Source of the DNA: Candidatus Daviesbacteria bacterium
GTDB lineage: Bacteria > Patescibacteriota > Microgenomatia > Daviesbacterales > UBA10151
Length of the DNA: 11,009 bases
Assembly: GCA_003519445.1 (NCBI GenBank)
Contig: DOWS01000021.1
Location: 1 to 11,009 of the forward strand
Direction of reading: 5' to 3'
The position numbers were made by a program, and so were the translations under genes. Under the pieces are notes generated by a model, which had not been told where the DNA came from, made no database searches, and saw nothing but the letters and a program-made list of their open reading frames with translations. Positions 1 to 6,244 of this stretch are shown in pieces. Each line of letters begins with the position of its first letter. The first letter of the stretch is position 1.

Positions 1-286
1 TATAGTTTTGAAACCAGTTCATATTTCCAGATACTCCAAATATGTAAACATCGGGGGTTTTGCTTAAATAATCTTCTAAAAAATTCCTGTCCCAAAAAAA
101 TGAATGATTATTTAAAAATTCTTCATCAGTATTCTCTTTATAGACAACTTTATTACCAGCCCCATCATACCAAGAAGATAAACCTTCTATTTTGTCTGCA
201 TCAACTGCATTTATGCCTTGTTTCCGAAGTTCAAATGAAATATAACTTTTCCCGGATCCGGATGGACCAAATATTAAAACTTTCAT
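1..286 (-). CDS. P-loop NTPase, kinase-like, partial (C-terminus outside window)
   Basis: The first 95 residues are visible, starting at the ATG at 286..284; the frame stays open to the window edge. The protein begins with a beta-strand (MKVLIF) running directly into a Walker A motif, GPSGSGKS, at residues 7-14. A short stretch with VDADKIEGLSSWYD follows at 28-41. This layout, with the P-loop at the extreme N-terminus and an Asp-rich segment after the first helix, is that of small nucleoside/shikimate/adenylate-kinase-like P-loop proteins, which probably use ATP to phosphorylate a small molecule. The substrate cannot be told. An extended -10 element sits 6 nt before the ATG and no Shine-Dalgarno sequence is near, so the mRNA may be leaderless and the gene may form its own unit. 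The P-loop assignment is firm; the family is inferred. Confidence 0.8.
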   Translation of the reverse strand, partial: MKVLIFGPSGSGKSYISFELRKQGINAVDADKIEGLSSWYDGAGNKVVYKENTDEEFLNNHSFFWDRNFLEDYLSKTPDVYIFGVSGNMNWFQNY

Positions 287-301
287 ATCTGAAGTATATC
301 A
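287..301 (-). promoter_or_regulatory. Extended -10 promoter of the P-loop gene, leaderless layout
   Basis: Read on the minus strand, TGATATACT (301..293) is an extended -10 element (TGn + TATACT, 5/6 to TATAAT). Exactly six bases (TCAGAT) separate it from the ATG at 286. Since transcription usually starts about 7 nt after the hexamer, +1 would fall on the A of the start codon. No good -35 is needed with an extended -10, and none is obvious. Confidence 0.55.
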
Positions 302-312
302 AAAATCCCCCA

Positions 313-348
313 CCTCCAAAAACTTTAAATCTTATGACTTTTGGGAGG
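313..348 (-). terminator. Possible weak terminator hairpin between protease and P-loop genes
   Basis: CCTCCAAAA (313-321) pairs with TTTTGGGAGG (339-348) with one bulged G, leaving a 17-nt loop. On the minus strand the hairpin is followed by TGGGGGA and then five T. It lies after the protease stop (372) and before the promoter of the next gene, where a terminator would be expected. The T-run is short and displaced, so termination is uncertain. Confidence 0.35.
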
Positions 349-371
349 GAATTACCAGACTAAAATTAGCT

Positions 372-776
372 TTAGACAAACTCTACTTCAATAATTTTAT
401 TTTTAAGATTAAAGTTTATTTTACATAAATCAAAAAAACCATACTGGCCCAATATCCCATTTTCAACTGGCGCAAAAACCACCATGGCCTGAATTTTCCG
501 TAACCCAATCTCAAGAAAAACTTCAGCTTTTCTACCATTTATGATATTTCCTCCTGCTCCTGCAAAAACAATATGATCGGAATTTTTTAAAATAATTCCC
601 AATTTCCGGGCAATTTCTGTAGGAAATATACTAAAATCCGCACCAGAATCGATTAACGCTTCAAAACGCAGCGCCTTGTCTTTATATTTAATGCTTAAAG
701 GAATTATTGGCCTTAGAATAAATTGTTTTGAACTAAATGGATTTTGAAGATTGATTTTACGGTAAGGGAATTTCAC
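372..776 (-). CDS. Retropepsin-like aspartic protease (clan AA)
   Basis: The protein has 134 residues. The catalytic triplet region ALIDSGADFSIFP lies at 40-52, with D43-S-G-A as the active-site motif. The second conserved retropepsin element, ILGQYGFFD, is at 108-116. There is one catalytic Asp per chain and the length matches single-domain retropepsins, which act as homodimers. No signal peptide or membrane segment is seen, so it is probably cytoplasmic; its target is unknown. The start is a GTG at 776; no Met occurs later before the catalytic motif. It lies 6 nt after the DUF5678-like gene stop, in the same reading frame, so both are probably made from one mRNA. An upstream GGAG is about 20 nt away, too far for a normal ribosome binding site. 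The fold is well supported, the role is not known. Confidence 0.85.
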   Translation of the reverse strand: MKFPYRKINLQNPFSSKQFILRPIIPLSIKYKDKALRFEALIDSGADFSIFPTEIARKLGIILKNSDHIVFAGAGGNIINGRKAEVFLEIGLRKIQAMVVFAPVENGILGQYGFFDLCKINFNLKNKIIEVEFV

Positions 777-782
777 GCTTAT

Positions 783-980
783 TTATATTGAGGCTCCCAC
801 AAAATAAGTTAATTTCTTTGGTACTTTAAAAAATATTGGATTCTCAAAACCTTTATTTTTTGCTTTTTTAGAAGCTAATTCCAAGTCTTTACCAGAGGAA
901 ATTACAGTAACTTCATCATCTTTCAAGGCCACCCAAAGTCCTTTGTATTTTTTATAAATATGTGTCCAGTCAATTACCAT
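783..980 (-). CDS. DUF5678-like small protein
   Basis: The protein has 65 residues from the ATG at 980. It shows the pattern typical of DUF5678: a short N-terminal helix (DWTHIYKKY), KGLWVAL at 13-19, an acidic turn, VISSGKDLELASKKAKNKG at 27-44, and a closing FFKVPK at 50-55. The family has no known function as far as I know; I recall its members being found near retropepsin-like proteases, as here. An in-frame TTG further upstream (998) is possible, but it would place the -10 promoter element inside the gene, so the ATG is preferred. There is no Shine-Dalgarno sequence; an extended -10 ends 6 nt before the ATG. The stop TAA is followed in the same frame by ATA AGC and the protease GTG. Family assignment is from memory of the motif pattern. 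Confidence 0.7.
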   Translation of the reverse strand: MVIDWTHIYKKYKGLWVALKDDEVTVISSGKDLELASKKAKNKGFENPIFFKVPKKLTYFVGASI

Positions 981-986
981 ATAAAA

Positions 987-995
987 ATTATAACA
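987..995 (-). promoter_or_regulatory. Extended -10 promoter of the DUF5678-like gene, leaderless layout
   Basis: On the minus strand TGTTATAAT (995..987) is a perfect extended -10 (TGn + TATAAT). Six bases (TTTTAT) separate it from the ATG at 980..978, placing the predicted +1 on the A of ATG. It begins 5 nt after the dsbA-like stop codon, so the DUF5678/protease pair probably has its own promoter independent of the redox operon. Confidence 0.6.
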
Positions 996-999
996 CAAA

Positions 1000-1656
1000 C
1001 TACTTTTTTAGCTCGTCTGCAATGGCAGTATCTAAATCAGCAAAACTTTGTAATTTTAGTTTTTTACCATTAACAAAAAAGGTGGGAGTGGAATTAACCC
1101 CTAAACTTTGACCCTCTGCCACATCTTCATTAATTTTCCCCTCATACGGCCTATCAACCAAAGCTTTTTTCACCTGATCTTTATCAAGATCCAAAATTCC
1201 GGCTAAATCCAGAAAATAGCTGGTGGGATCAGGAAGTACTGACCAATTTTCCTGCGAATCAAAAAGCTTATTATGCATTTCCCAAAATTTATTTTTTTCT
1301 CCGGCTGCTTCAGCCAAAGTTGCTGCAGCCCTACCATTTTTATGCTGTGGCAAGGGAAAATGGCGGTAAATAAACTGCAAATCATTTTTATATTTTGCCA
1401 AAACCTGTTTCACTTCCGGCTCTGCTGCTTTGCAGGCAGGACACTGCAAATCTGAAAACTCCACCAGTTTTACTTTGGCGCTGTCACTGCCTATTTTTTG
1501 CCCTTTGGAATAATCAATGTTATATGCTTTTTCTCCCTTAACATCCTTTGAATTACCTCCCTGACCCAATAAAAAAACAGCCCCCATAATTAACACAAGG
1601 CTAAAAATTAACACCCCTCCTAAAATTTTAGTTTCACTGCTTAAGTTTTGTAACAT
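1000..1656 (-). CDS. Membrane-anchored DsbA-family thiol:disulfide oxidoreductase
   Basis: The protein has 218 residues from the ATG at 1656. One hydrophobic segment at about 11-31 acts as an uncleaved signal anchor, with the rest outside. The thioredoxin-like domain starts near residue 55: VKLVEFSDLQCPAC holds the active-site C72-P-A-C75, and the cis-proline loop is STPTFFVNG at 189-197 (P191). The intervening helical insertion is typical of DsbA and Thioredoxin_4 proteins. It introduces disulfide bonds into exported proteins and should be re-oxidised by the VKOR protein encoded just upstream, whose gene it overlaps by 23 nt. A TTG eight codons earlier (1680) is in frame but would deepen the overlap and adds nothing conserved. 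Activity as a disulfide-forming oxidase rather than an isomerase is inferred from the VKOR partner. Confidence 0.9.
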   Translation of the reverse strand: MLQNLSSETKILGGVLIFSLVLIMGAVFLLGQGGNSKDVKGEKAYNIDYSKGQKIGSDSAKVKLVEFSDLQCPACKAAEPEVKQVLAKYKNDLQFIYRHFPLPQHKNGRAAATLAEAAGEKNKFWEMHNKLFDSQENWSVLPDPTSYFLDLAGILDLDKDQVKKALVDRPYEGKINEDVAEGQSLGVNSTPTFFVNGKKLKLQSFADLDTAIADELKK

Positions 1657-2068
1657 ATTTTTTATATTCCAGTATGGCAAATACTAACAAAAATCCCGAA
1701 ATAATAAAAGACACCACACACCAAAAACAAAATGCCTTTATCACAAAAGCTTCTAAAAATGTTAAATAAACTCCAAAAATAAAACCAAATAAAATAACTA
1801 CTAATCTTAACTTATACATTATAGGCTTTTTGAAGGAATTTGTCAATAAAATAGAAAGCAGAGCCACAAATAAATAAAAAGCTATGCCATAATAAGGAAT
1901 TTGTATACCGAGCATGCTGGAATATGCGCTGTTTCTAACAATGTCACAACCCGCCCCTGTAATAGGACAGGTTATCCCCTCCGGCCTACTATATTCATAT
2001 GCCAAAAAAGCAGATACCAAAAGCCCAATCAAGCTCAAGGAAAAAATTGATCTGTTTAAAAGTTTCAT
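1634..2068 (-). CDS. VKOR family quinone-dependent thiol oxidase
   Basis: The protein has 144 residues and four to five predicted membrane helices (about 7-24, 56-76, 87-108, 111-133). The shuttle pair C34 and C41 (CPITGAGC) is followed by the conserved DIVRNSAYS segment with its Ser, and GIQIPYYGIAFY. The active CxxC is C114-F-W-C117 at the start of a late helix. Bacterial VKOR homologues re-oxidise DsbA and pass electrons to quinone in the membrane. The ATG at 2068 is chosen because it comes one base after the upstream TAA stop and has AGAGGGA about 8 nt before it; an earlier in-frame start at 2155 would lie entirely within the upstream gene and adds a non-conserved 29 residues. The dsbA-like gene overlaps its 3' end. 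All four cysteines are present, so it should be functional. Confidence 0.92.
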   Translation of the reverse strand: MKLLNRSIFSLSLIGLLVSAFLAYEYSRPEGITCPITGAGCDIVRNSAYSSMLGIQIPYYGIAFYLFVALLSILLTNSFKKPIMYKLRLVVILFGFIFGVYLTFLEAFVIKAFCFWCVVSFIISGFLLVFAILEYKKYVTKLKQ

Positions 2069-2069
2069 A

Positions 2070-3719
2070 TTAAAATCCCTCTCTGATGTGAGACAGGGAA
2101 TAAACTTGGCTAGCATCAGTTTTTTTGTGTGGATTAAAAATATTATTTGGATCAAATATTTCTTTTACCTGCTTAAAAAAACCAAAAACTTTTTCCCCAT
2201 ACATTTTTTTAGTGTAATGCCCCCTTACCAACCCCTCATTGTGTTCTGCGGAAATTGATCCTCCAAAACTTATCACCAACTGATTTACTTCATCCTCTAT
2301 CACAGGGATTTTATCAACTTCTGAAGCCTTAGAAAAATCCATCAAGGGAATAATATGAAAATTGCCATCACCCATATGACCGGCAATTGTGTATTCCAGT
2401 TTATATTTTTCCAAAATGGCAGTCAGCTTGGGAAAAAAATCCACCAAAAATTCCGGCCTAACAATTAAATCATCAATAAAAGGAGCAGTGTGCTTATTTT
2501 TAACATTTTTCCGCAACAGATTAAAACTTTCCCTTCTGATAGTCCAATAATTTTCCGCTTCCTTGTCTTTTTCAGCTAAAACTGTTTTTATGGGGTAGGA
2601 AGCAATTTTTGCTCTTAAATTTTCTACCCTTGTATTAATCTCTTCCTGTTTGTCTGAGTCAAACTCCACCAATAAAGTAAATTTAGGCAAACCCTTAAAA
2701 ATAAATTCAAGAAGTGTAGGCAAAAATTGCATGCCCATGCTGATTGTTCCTTTTAGACCCAAAATTTGGATAAATTGAGGCATAAACCGTATGGCCAATT
2801 TTAAAGTATAGGCATCAAAAGCCTCAAAACTTTCAGGGTGCTGGGACAACACATCCCCAATTAAATCAGGCAAGATTTTTATATCATTTAAATAAATAAC
2901 CAAAAGACCCGAGTGTTTCTTTTTCTCAATTAATTTGATTTTCGCGCTTGTTACCATTCCCAAAGTGCCTTGTGAGCCCACAAATAGCTTTGTTAAATCA
3001 AAAAATTCTCCGTCCCACACATCCCAAAGATTATATCCTGTTGAATTTTTGCTGACTTTTGGCTTAGCATTTTTAATTGTTTCCAAATTTTCTGTTACTA
3101 ATTTATAAACTTTTTTATAAATCTCTCCTTCAAAATCATCCTGTTTAATTTTTTGATCCAGCTCTTTTTTACTAATTTTTTTGAAAACATACTCCCGCCC
3201 GTCGCTTAAAACCACTTTCAACTCCAAAACATAATCAATAGTTTTGCCATGAGCCAAAGTTTTCTCTCCGCCCGCATTATTGGCTATCATCCCCCCAAGG
3301 CAACAGATATTTTTTGACGCGGGGTACGAGGGCAAATATAAACCTTTTTTTAAAGTCTGTTTTTCAAAATCCCTGTAGAAAACTCCCGGTTCAACAATGG
3401 TTCCTTCTGGATTAATCTCACCCATTTGGTTTAGATGTTTTGAAAAATCAAGGATAATTGAATCATTAATAGCCCCGCCTGTCATATCCGTACCTCCGCT
3501 TCTGGCTGTAATAGAAAGTTTGGGGTATTTATTTTTATTTTTTTTAACAAAAAAAACTAAAGCTTTTATATCAGCAATATTTGATGGAAAAACCACAATT
3601 TGAGGTTTAATTTCAAAAAGGGAAGTATCATGACTGTATAAAGCCAATGTTTTCTCATCAAAAACAATCTCTCCTTTAAAGGTTTCTCTTAATTCTTGTA
3701 TTAATTTTGCAGTATCCAT
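2070..3719 (-). CDS. FAD-linked oxidase, GlcD / D-lactate dehydrogenase type
   Basis: The protein has 549 residues. The N-terminal PCMH-type FAD domain carries ARSGGTDMTGGA at 72-83, a VEPGVFYRDFE segment at 109-119, and LGGMIANNAGG at 141-151, then the HGKTIDYV stretch. The C-terminal FAD-oxidase_C part shows RRESFNLLRK, IAGHMGDGNFHI (catalytic His region), EHNEGLVRG and a closing FDPNNIFNPHKK. Relatives oxidise 2-hydroxy acids such as D-lactate or glycolate and reduce a quinone or other acceptor. The Fe-S (CCG) domain of the long fused forms is absent, and no gene for it is next door, so the electron acceptor is unclear. The gene lies between the DoxX-like gene (10-nt gap) and VKOR (one base gap). 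No clear Shine-Dalgarno precedes the ATG at 3719. Substrate is not determinable. Confidence 0.88.
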   Translation of the reverse strand: MDTAKLIQELRETFKGEIVFDEKTLALYSHDTSLFEIKPQIVVFPSNIADIKALVFFVKKNKNKYPKLSITARSGGTDMTGGAINDSIILDFSKHLNQMGEINPEGTIVEPGVFYRDFEKQTLKKGLYLPSYPASKNICCLGGMIANNAGGEKTLAHGKTIDYVLELKVVLSDGREYVFKKISKKELDQKIKQDDFEGEIYKKVYKLVTENLETIKNAKPKVSKNSTGYNLWDVWDGEFFDLTKLFVGSQGTLGMVTSAKIKLIEKKKHSGLLVIYLNDIKILPDLIGDVLSQHPESFEAFDAYTLKLAIRFMPQFIQILGLKGTISMGMQFLPTLLEFIFKGLPKFTLLVEFDSDKQEEINTRVENLRAKIASYPIKTVLAEKDKEAENYWTIRRESFNLLRKNVKNKHTAPFIDDLIVRPEFLVDFFPKLTAILEKYKLEYTIAGHMGDGNFHIIPLMDFSKASEVDKIPVIEDEVNQLVISFGGSISAEHNEGLVRGHYTKKMYGEKVFGFFKQVKEIFDPNNIFNPHKKTDASQVYSLSHIREGF

Positions 3720-3729
3720 TTAAATCGCG

Positions 3730-4194
3730 CTACTCTTTCAACAGTTTCAGGCCATATACCAAACCCGCCAACTCAATTACAAACATTAATAAATTTAAAC
3801 TTTCTGTGGAAGAACTGGTCCAGCCGGCTGCAAAATAAAAAATTAAATTTAAAAACAAACCAACAAAACAACCTGCTAAAAGCAGCAAAATAAAGAGTTT
3901 GCTTTTTTGTGAACTAAAAACCAGACAAAAAACAGATACAAGAATTGCCAAGGCTGATAAAAACTCTCCCCACATGGTCAGTAGTCCAAATATATTGGAA
4001 TTAGGGATAGCCACATTTTGCAAAAAATTTTGCATCCAAGGGTAGGGATTTTTAGCAGCAAACTTACCTAAGGTTCCTCCTAAATTATTAACAAATTCTC
4101 CTCCCATAATTTTTCCCCAGCTACTTTTCAAATATATAAAGCCCACCACTCCAAGAATAAATAATAAATATTTATTAGATAAATTTTTAGTCAT
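3730..4194 (-). CDS. DoxX/DoxD-like quinone-associated membrane protein
   Basis: The protein has 154 residues and four predicted membrane helices (about 9-24, 67-93, 98-123, 131-150). Features of DoxX/DoxD (thiosulfate:quinone oxidoreductase subunit) relatives are visible: a charged SSWGKIMGG after helix 1, NPYPWMQNFL at 49-58, a proline/asparagine turn (IPNSNIF), and a Glu in GEFLSALA at 76-83. Members sit in membranes and are often near redox enzymes; catalytic activity for this subgroup is not established. It is the first full-size gene of the minus-strand operon running into FAD oxidase, VKOR and DsbA. A purine-rich GAAGGTGAG lies about 15 nt before the ATG, longer than usual, and within a 14-codon leader ORF that ends 3 nt before this start. 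Confidence 0.72.
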   Translation of the reverse strand: MTKNLSNKYLLFILGVVGFIYLKSSWGKIMGGEFVNNLGGTLGKFAAKNPYPWMQNFLQNVAIPNSNIFGLLTMWGEFLSALAILVSVFCLVFSSQKSKLFILLLLAGCFVGLFLNLIFYFAAGWTSSSTESLNLLMFVIELAGLVYGLKLLKE

Positions 4195-4197
4195 TTT

Positions 4198-4242
4198 CTA
4201 AATTAATTTCTCACCTTCTTTCTTTTTTGCATCTATATTCAT
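4198..4242 (-). other. Possible 14-codon leader ORF before the DoxX-like gene
   Basis: An ATG at 4242 opens a short frame, MNIDAKKKEGEKLI, that stops three bases before the DoxX-like ATG, allowing termination-reinitiation. A TATAAG hexamer (4255..4250) lies 7 nt before this ATG, close to the leaderless spacing seen elsewhere in the window. The lysine-rich composition may simply reflect the purine-rich leader. No homology is recognised, so this is a weak call. Confidence 0.2.
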
Positions 4243-4262
4243 CTTACTGCTTATATCTTTGC

Positions 4263-4292
4263 TTGACAAGTCAATAGTAAGTACAATACCAT
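4263..4292 (+). promoter_or_regulatory. Candidate promoter and operator-like inverted repeat in divergent region
   Basis: The 105-nt region between divergent genes contains a consensus -35 TTGACA (4263-4268). A -10-like TACCAT (4287-4292) lies 18 nt later and 7 nt before the ATG at 4300; TACAAT (4282-4287) is an alternative hexamer but only 13 nt from the -35. The -35 overlaps an inverted repeat, TTGAC-AA-GTCAA (4263-4274), that could bind a dimeric regulator and affect both directions. No regulator gene is adjacent. The repeat is seen; its function is inferred. Confidence 0.4.
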
Positions 4293-4299
4293 TAAATTA

Positions 4300-4929
4300 A
4301 TGCAACATCCGTATAATTATTCAATTGATAAAACCTTAAAACATCGTTTGTTGGATTTTGGTGTTCCCCTTGGTTTATTTTTACTTTTCTTCTTTTTCTA
4401 CAATTTTGGTAAATTTAATGCTCATGAAATAATTAAAACTTCCGGACTTTTGTCCATAACTTTGTTAGGAATAACGCTGGCTGTTGGGCCGCTTGCCAGA
4501 TTAACCCCTGCCTTGGATATTTTAAAAGCCCACCGCAAAGTCTGGGGTATTTTAAGTTTTCTGGTAGCCTTTATTCATGTGGGATTAGTTTTTGTTTATT
4601 TTTATAAGTTTAACTTTTTAAAATTCATAGATTTTGCAAGCCCCAAATATATGGGCACTTTATCAGGACTTTTGGCTCTGGTTATTTTATTTCTAGTAAC
4701 CATTACTTCCTCTCAAAAAGCCTTAACCAAACTTTCTCCCAAAATATGGAAAATCATCCAAACCAGCTCATATTTAGCCATGGCGCTGGCAGTATCTCAC
4801 TTTTATTTAATGGAACAGGTAAACGGAGTTTTGGTTATAAAAAGACTTTTGGGTCAAATAACTTTTGTTTTCTCCATTTTGGTTATAGCTTTAAGGATTC
4901 TTATTTTACTGCTTCCTGCTAAAAAATAA
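4300..4929 (+). CDS. Ferric reductase-like / MsrQ-like haem membrane protein
   Basis: The protein has 209 residues and about six predicted membrane helices. The motif AVGPLARLTP (61-70) followed by AHRKVWG (77-83), FIHVGL (91-96) and VSHFYL (165-170) matches the ferric reductase-like transmembrane domain (PF01794; MsrQ/YedZ type). H78, H93 and H167 are the likely haem b ligands. In Escherichia coli, MsrQ passes quinol electrons to the periplasmic methionine sulfoxide reductase MsrP; no MsrP is present in this window, so the partner is unknown. It stands alone on the plus strand, divergent from the DoxX-FAD-VKOR-DsbA operon, which suggests a shared redox theme. It ends close to the convergent transketolase gene. 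A terminal cytosolic NAD or FAD domain, as in full ferric reductases, is absent. Confidence 0.82.
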   Translation: MQHPYNYSIDKTLKHRLLDFGVPLGLFLLFFFFYNFGKFNAHEIIKTSGLLSITLLGITLAVGPLARLTPALDILKAHRKVWGILSFLVAFIHVGLVFVYFYKFNFLKFIDFASPKYMGTLSGLLALVILFLVTITSSQKALTKLSPKIWKIIQTSSYLAMALAVSHFYLMEQVNGVLVIKRLLGQITFVFSILVIALRILILLLPAKK

Positions 4930-5007
4930 GCTCAAAAGGAAACTTGCCAGAAAAAATATTCCTGTAAAAAAACTGGTTAAAATTTGTCCACAAGAACTGC
5001 AATTCAT
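4906..5007 (-). CDS. Possible 33-residue CxxC membrane peptide downstream of transketolase
   Basis: An ATG at 5007 overlaps the transketolase C-subunit stop as TAATG, the same coupling used one gene earlier at 5996. The predicted peptide begins MNCSSCGQILTSFF and is otherwise a single hydrophobic helix (about 9-29) ending in FFSRKQ. The CSSC pair would lie at the membrane surface. It overlaps the last 24 bases of the convergent haem protein gene. No strong Shine-Dalgarno is visible (AAAGAAAAATA). Hydrophobicity could be chance in AT-rich DNA. I do not recognise a family. Confidence 0.35.
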   Translation of the reverse strand: MNCSSCGQILTSFFTGIFFLASFLLSLFFSRKQ

Positions 5008-5996
5008 TATTTTTCTTTCATTCGCAAAACAGAAGTTACGGCTTTGATAATGGCATCTTTAGTCAGGCCGAATTTTTCCAAAAGTTCATTGGGTTCACCA
5101 GATTCCCCAAAACGATCTTCCACCCCAATAATTTTCATGGGCACCGGAAAGTGCTGGGAAACCAGTTCTGCCACGGCCGAACCCAAACCCCCATTAACTT
5201 GATGTTCTTCCGCTGTCACTATGGCTCCACAATCCTCTGCTGCTTTTAGGATTGTTGTATTATCCAAAGGTTTAATAGTGTGGCAATTTATTACTCGAAC
5301 ACTAATTTTACTCTCTTCTAACTTTTTAGCTGCCAGCAAGCTTCTGTAAACCATCTGACCACAGGCAATAATAGCTACATCTTTACCATCATTAAAAACT
5401 TCTGCCTTACCAATTTCAAAAGGGGTATTTTCGGTCGTTATAACCGGTACTTTTTCGCGGGACAACCTGATATAAGAAGGCTCTTTGGTTTTGGCTATAG
5501 CCAAGGTGGCTTTTTTAGCTTCTATTGCATCACACGGACAAATTACCACCATATTGGGTAAAACTCTGGTAATAGCCATATCTTCCAAGGCTTGATGAGT
5601 AGCCCCGTCCGGCCCCACGGAAATCCCCGCATGAGAACCGATTATTTTAACAGGTTGGTCGTTATAACAAATAGTGGTTCTGGTTTGTTCCCAGTTGCGA
5701 CCGGGTGAAAACATGGCATAAGAGGTGATAAAGGGCACTTTGCCGGCTGCTGCCATACCGGAAGCAACCGTAGCTAAATTTTGCTCTGCCACCCCCATTT
5801 CTATAAATCTCTCGGGGAATTTATCTTTAAAAGCTTGGGTGCGGGTAGATTCTGTCAAGTCCGCGCATAAAGCCACCACATTGGGATTTTCCTCCCCGGC
5901 CGCGACCAGCCCCTCCCCATATCCATTCCTGGACGGCACCTGTTCAATATCCTTGTCAAACAATTTTGGGTTTAAATTAGCGTTTGAATTAATCAT
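5007..5996 (-). CDS. tkt: Transketolase, C-terminal subunit (pyrimidine-binding and C-terminal domains)
   Basis: The protein has 329 residues. The pyrimidine-binding domain contains the cofactor-activating glutamate in GVAEQN (E71 at 68-73), AMFSPGRNWEQTR at 94-106, and the donor/acceptor-site region SHAGISVGPDGATHQ at 121-135 with H122 and H134. The C-terminal domain includes RVINCHTIKPLD and EEHQVNGGLG. With the N-terminal subunit encoded at 6237-7094 it makes a complete ThDP-dependent transketolase, transferring two-carbon units between sugar phosphates in the non-oxidative pentose phosphate pathway. Its ATG overlaps the stop of the 82-residue membrane protein gene as TAATG, with AGGAGA about 11 nt upstream. 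Split transketolases are common in archaea and several bacterial groups. All expected motifs are present. Confidence 0.93.
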   Translation of the reverse strand: MINSNANLNPKLFDKDIEQVPSRNGYGEGLVAAGEENPNVVALCADLTESTRTQAFKDKFPERFIEMGVAEQNLATVASGMAAAGKVPFITSYAMFSPGRNWEQTRTTICYNDQPVKIIGSHAGISVGPDGATHQALEDMAITRVLPNMVVICPCDAIEAKKATLAIAKTKEPSYIRLSREKVPVITTENTPFEIGKAEVFNDGKDVAIIACGQMVYRSLLAAKKLEESKISVRVINCHTIKPLDNTTILKAAEDCGAIVTAEEHQVNGGLGSAVAELVSQHFPVPMKIIGVEDRFGESGEPNELLEKFGLTKDAIIKAVTSVLRMKEK

Positions 5997-6244
5997 TATT
6001 TGAAATATCTCCTAACAAAAATGATTAGCCATATCAGATAAAAGAAGAATAAGAAACTCTTAAGCTGAGATAATATTCCCGCGCAACCAATAAACTTTTG
6101 GTAAAGATCATAGGGTAAAGTGTAATAATTTGGTCTGGATATATATCCAAGAATATTAGCACAGTAAATACTCCCTACAATCCAAGTTAATACAACTCCT
6201 AATAGTATGGGTACTAATAATTCACTACTTACTAATTTATTCAT
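5996..6244 (-). CDS. 82-residue two-helix membrane protein between transketolase halves
   Basis: I do not recognise a family. The chosen ATG at 6244 overlaps the last 8 bases of the upstream transketolase subunit and is preceded by CAGGAG, 6 nt away, an excellent ribosome binding site. The longer in-frame ORF from 6382 would run inside the transketolase gene and is rejected. Helices are predicted at about 9-30 and 60-78, joined by a polar loop rich in Tyr and Pro (GYISRPNYYTLPYDLYQ), with cysteines C28 and C54. The C-terminus is basic (VRRYFK). Its stop overlaps the next start (TAATG), so it should be made in step with both transketolase subunits. It might tether or regulate the enzyme, or be an unrelated passenger; nothing in the sequence decides this. 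Confidence 0.75.
   Translation of the reverse strand: MNKLVSSELLVPILLGVVLTWIVGSIYCANILGYISRPNYYTLPYDLYQKFIGCAGILSQLKSFLFFFYLIWLIIFVRRYFK

Noticed and set aside
100..363. Plus-strand open frame of 87 codons
   Set aside because: It is antisense to the clear P-loop gene with Walker A and shows no domain features.
981..998. TTG start adding six residues to the DUF5678-like protein
   Set aside because: It would place a perfect extended -10 inside the coding sequence, and the ATG matches the family start.
1657..1680. TTG start adding eight residues to the DsbA-like protein
   Set aside because: It deepens the overlap with VKOR, has no ribosome binding site, and ATG 1656 directly precedes the signal anchor region.
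2069..2155. 29-residue N-terminal extension of the VKOR protein
   Set aside because: It lies inside the FAD oxidase gene; the ATG at 2068 has a Shine-Dalgarno sequence and fits family length.
4930..5004. Possible terminator between the convergent haem protein and transketolase genes
   Set aside because: Only 4-5 bp stems with long A/T-rich loops (AGGAA/TTCCT, CCAG/CTGG) were found, too weak to call.
5725..6003. Plus-strand open frame opposite the transketolase C-subunit
   Set aside because: The opposite strand encodes conserved transketolase motifs; this is a shadow frame.
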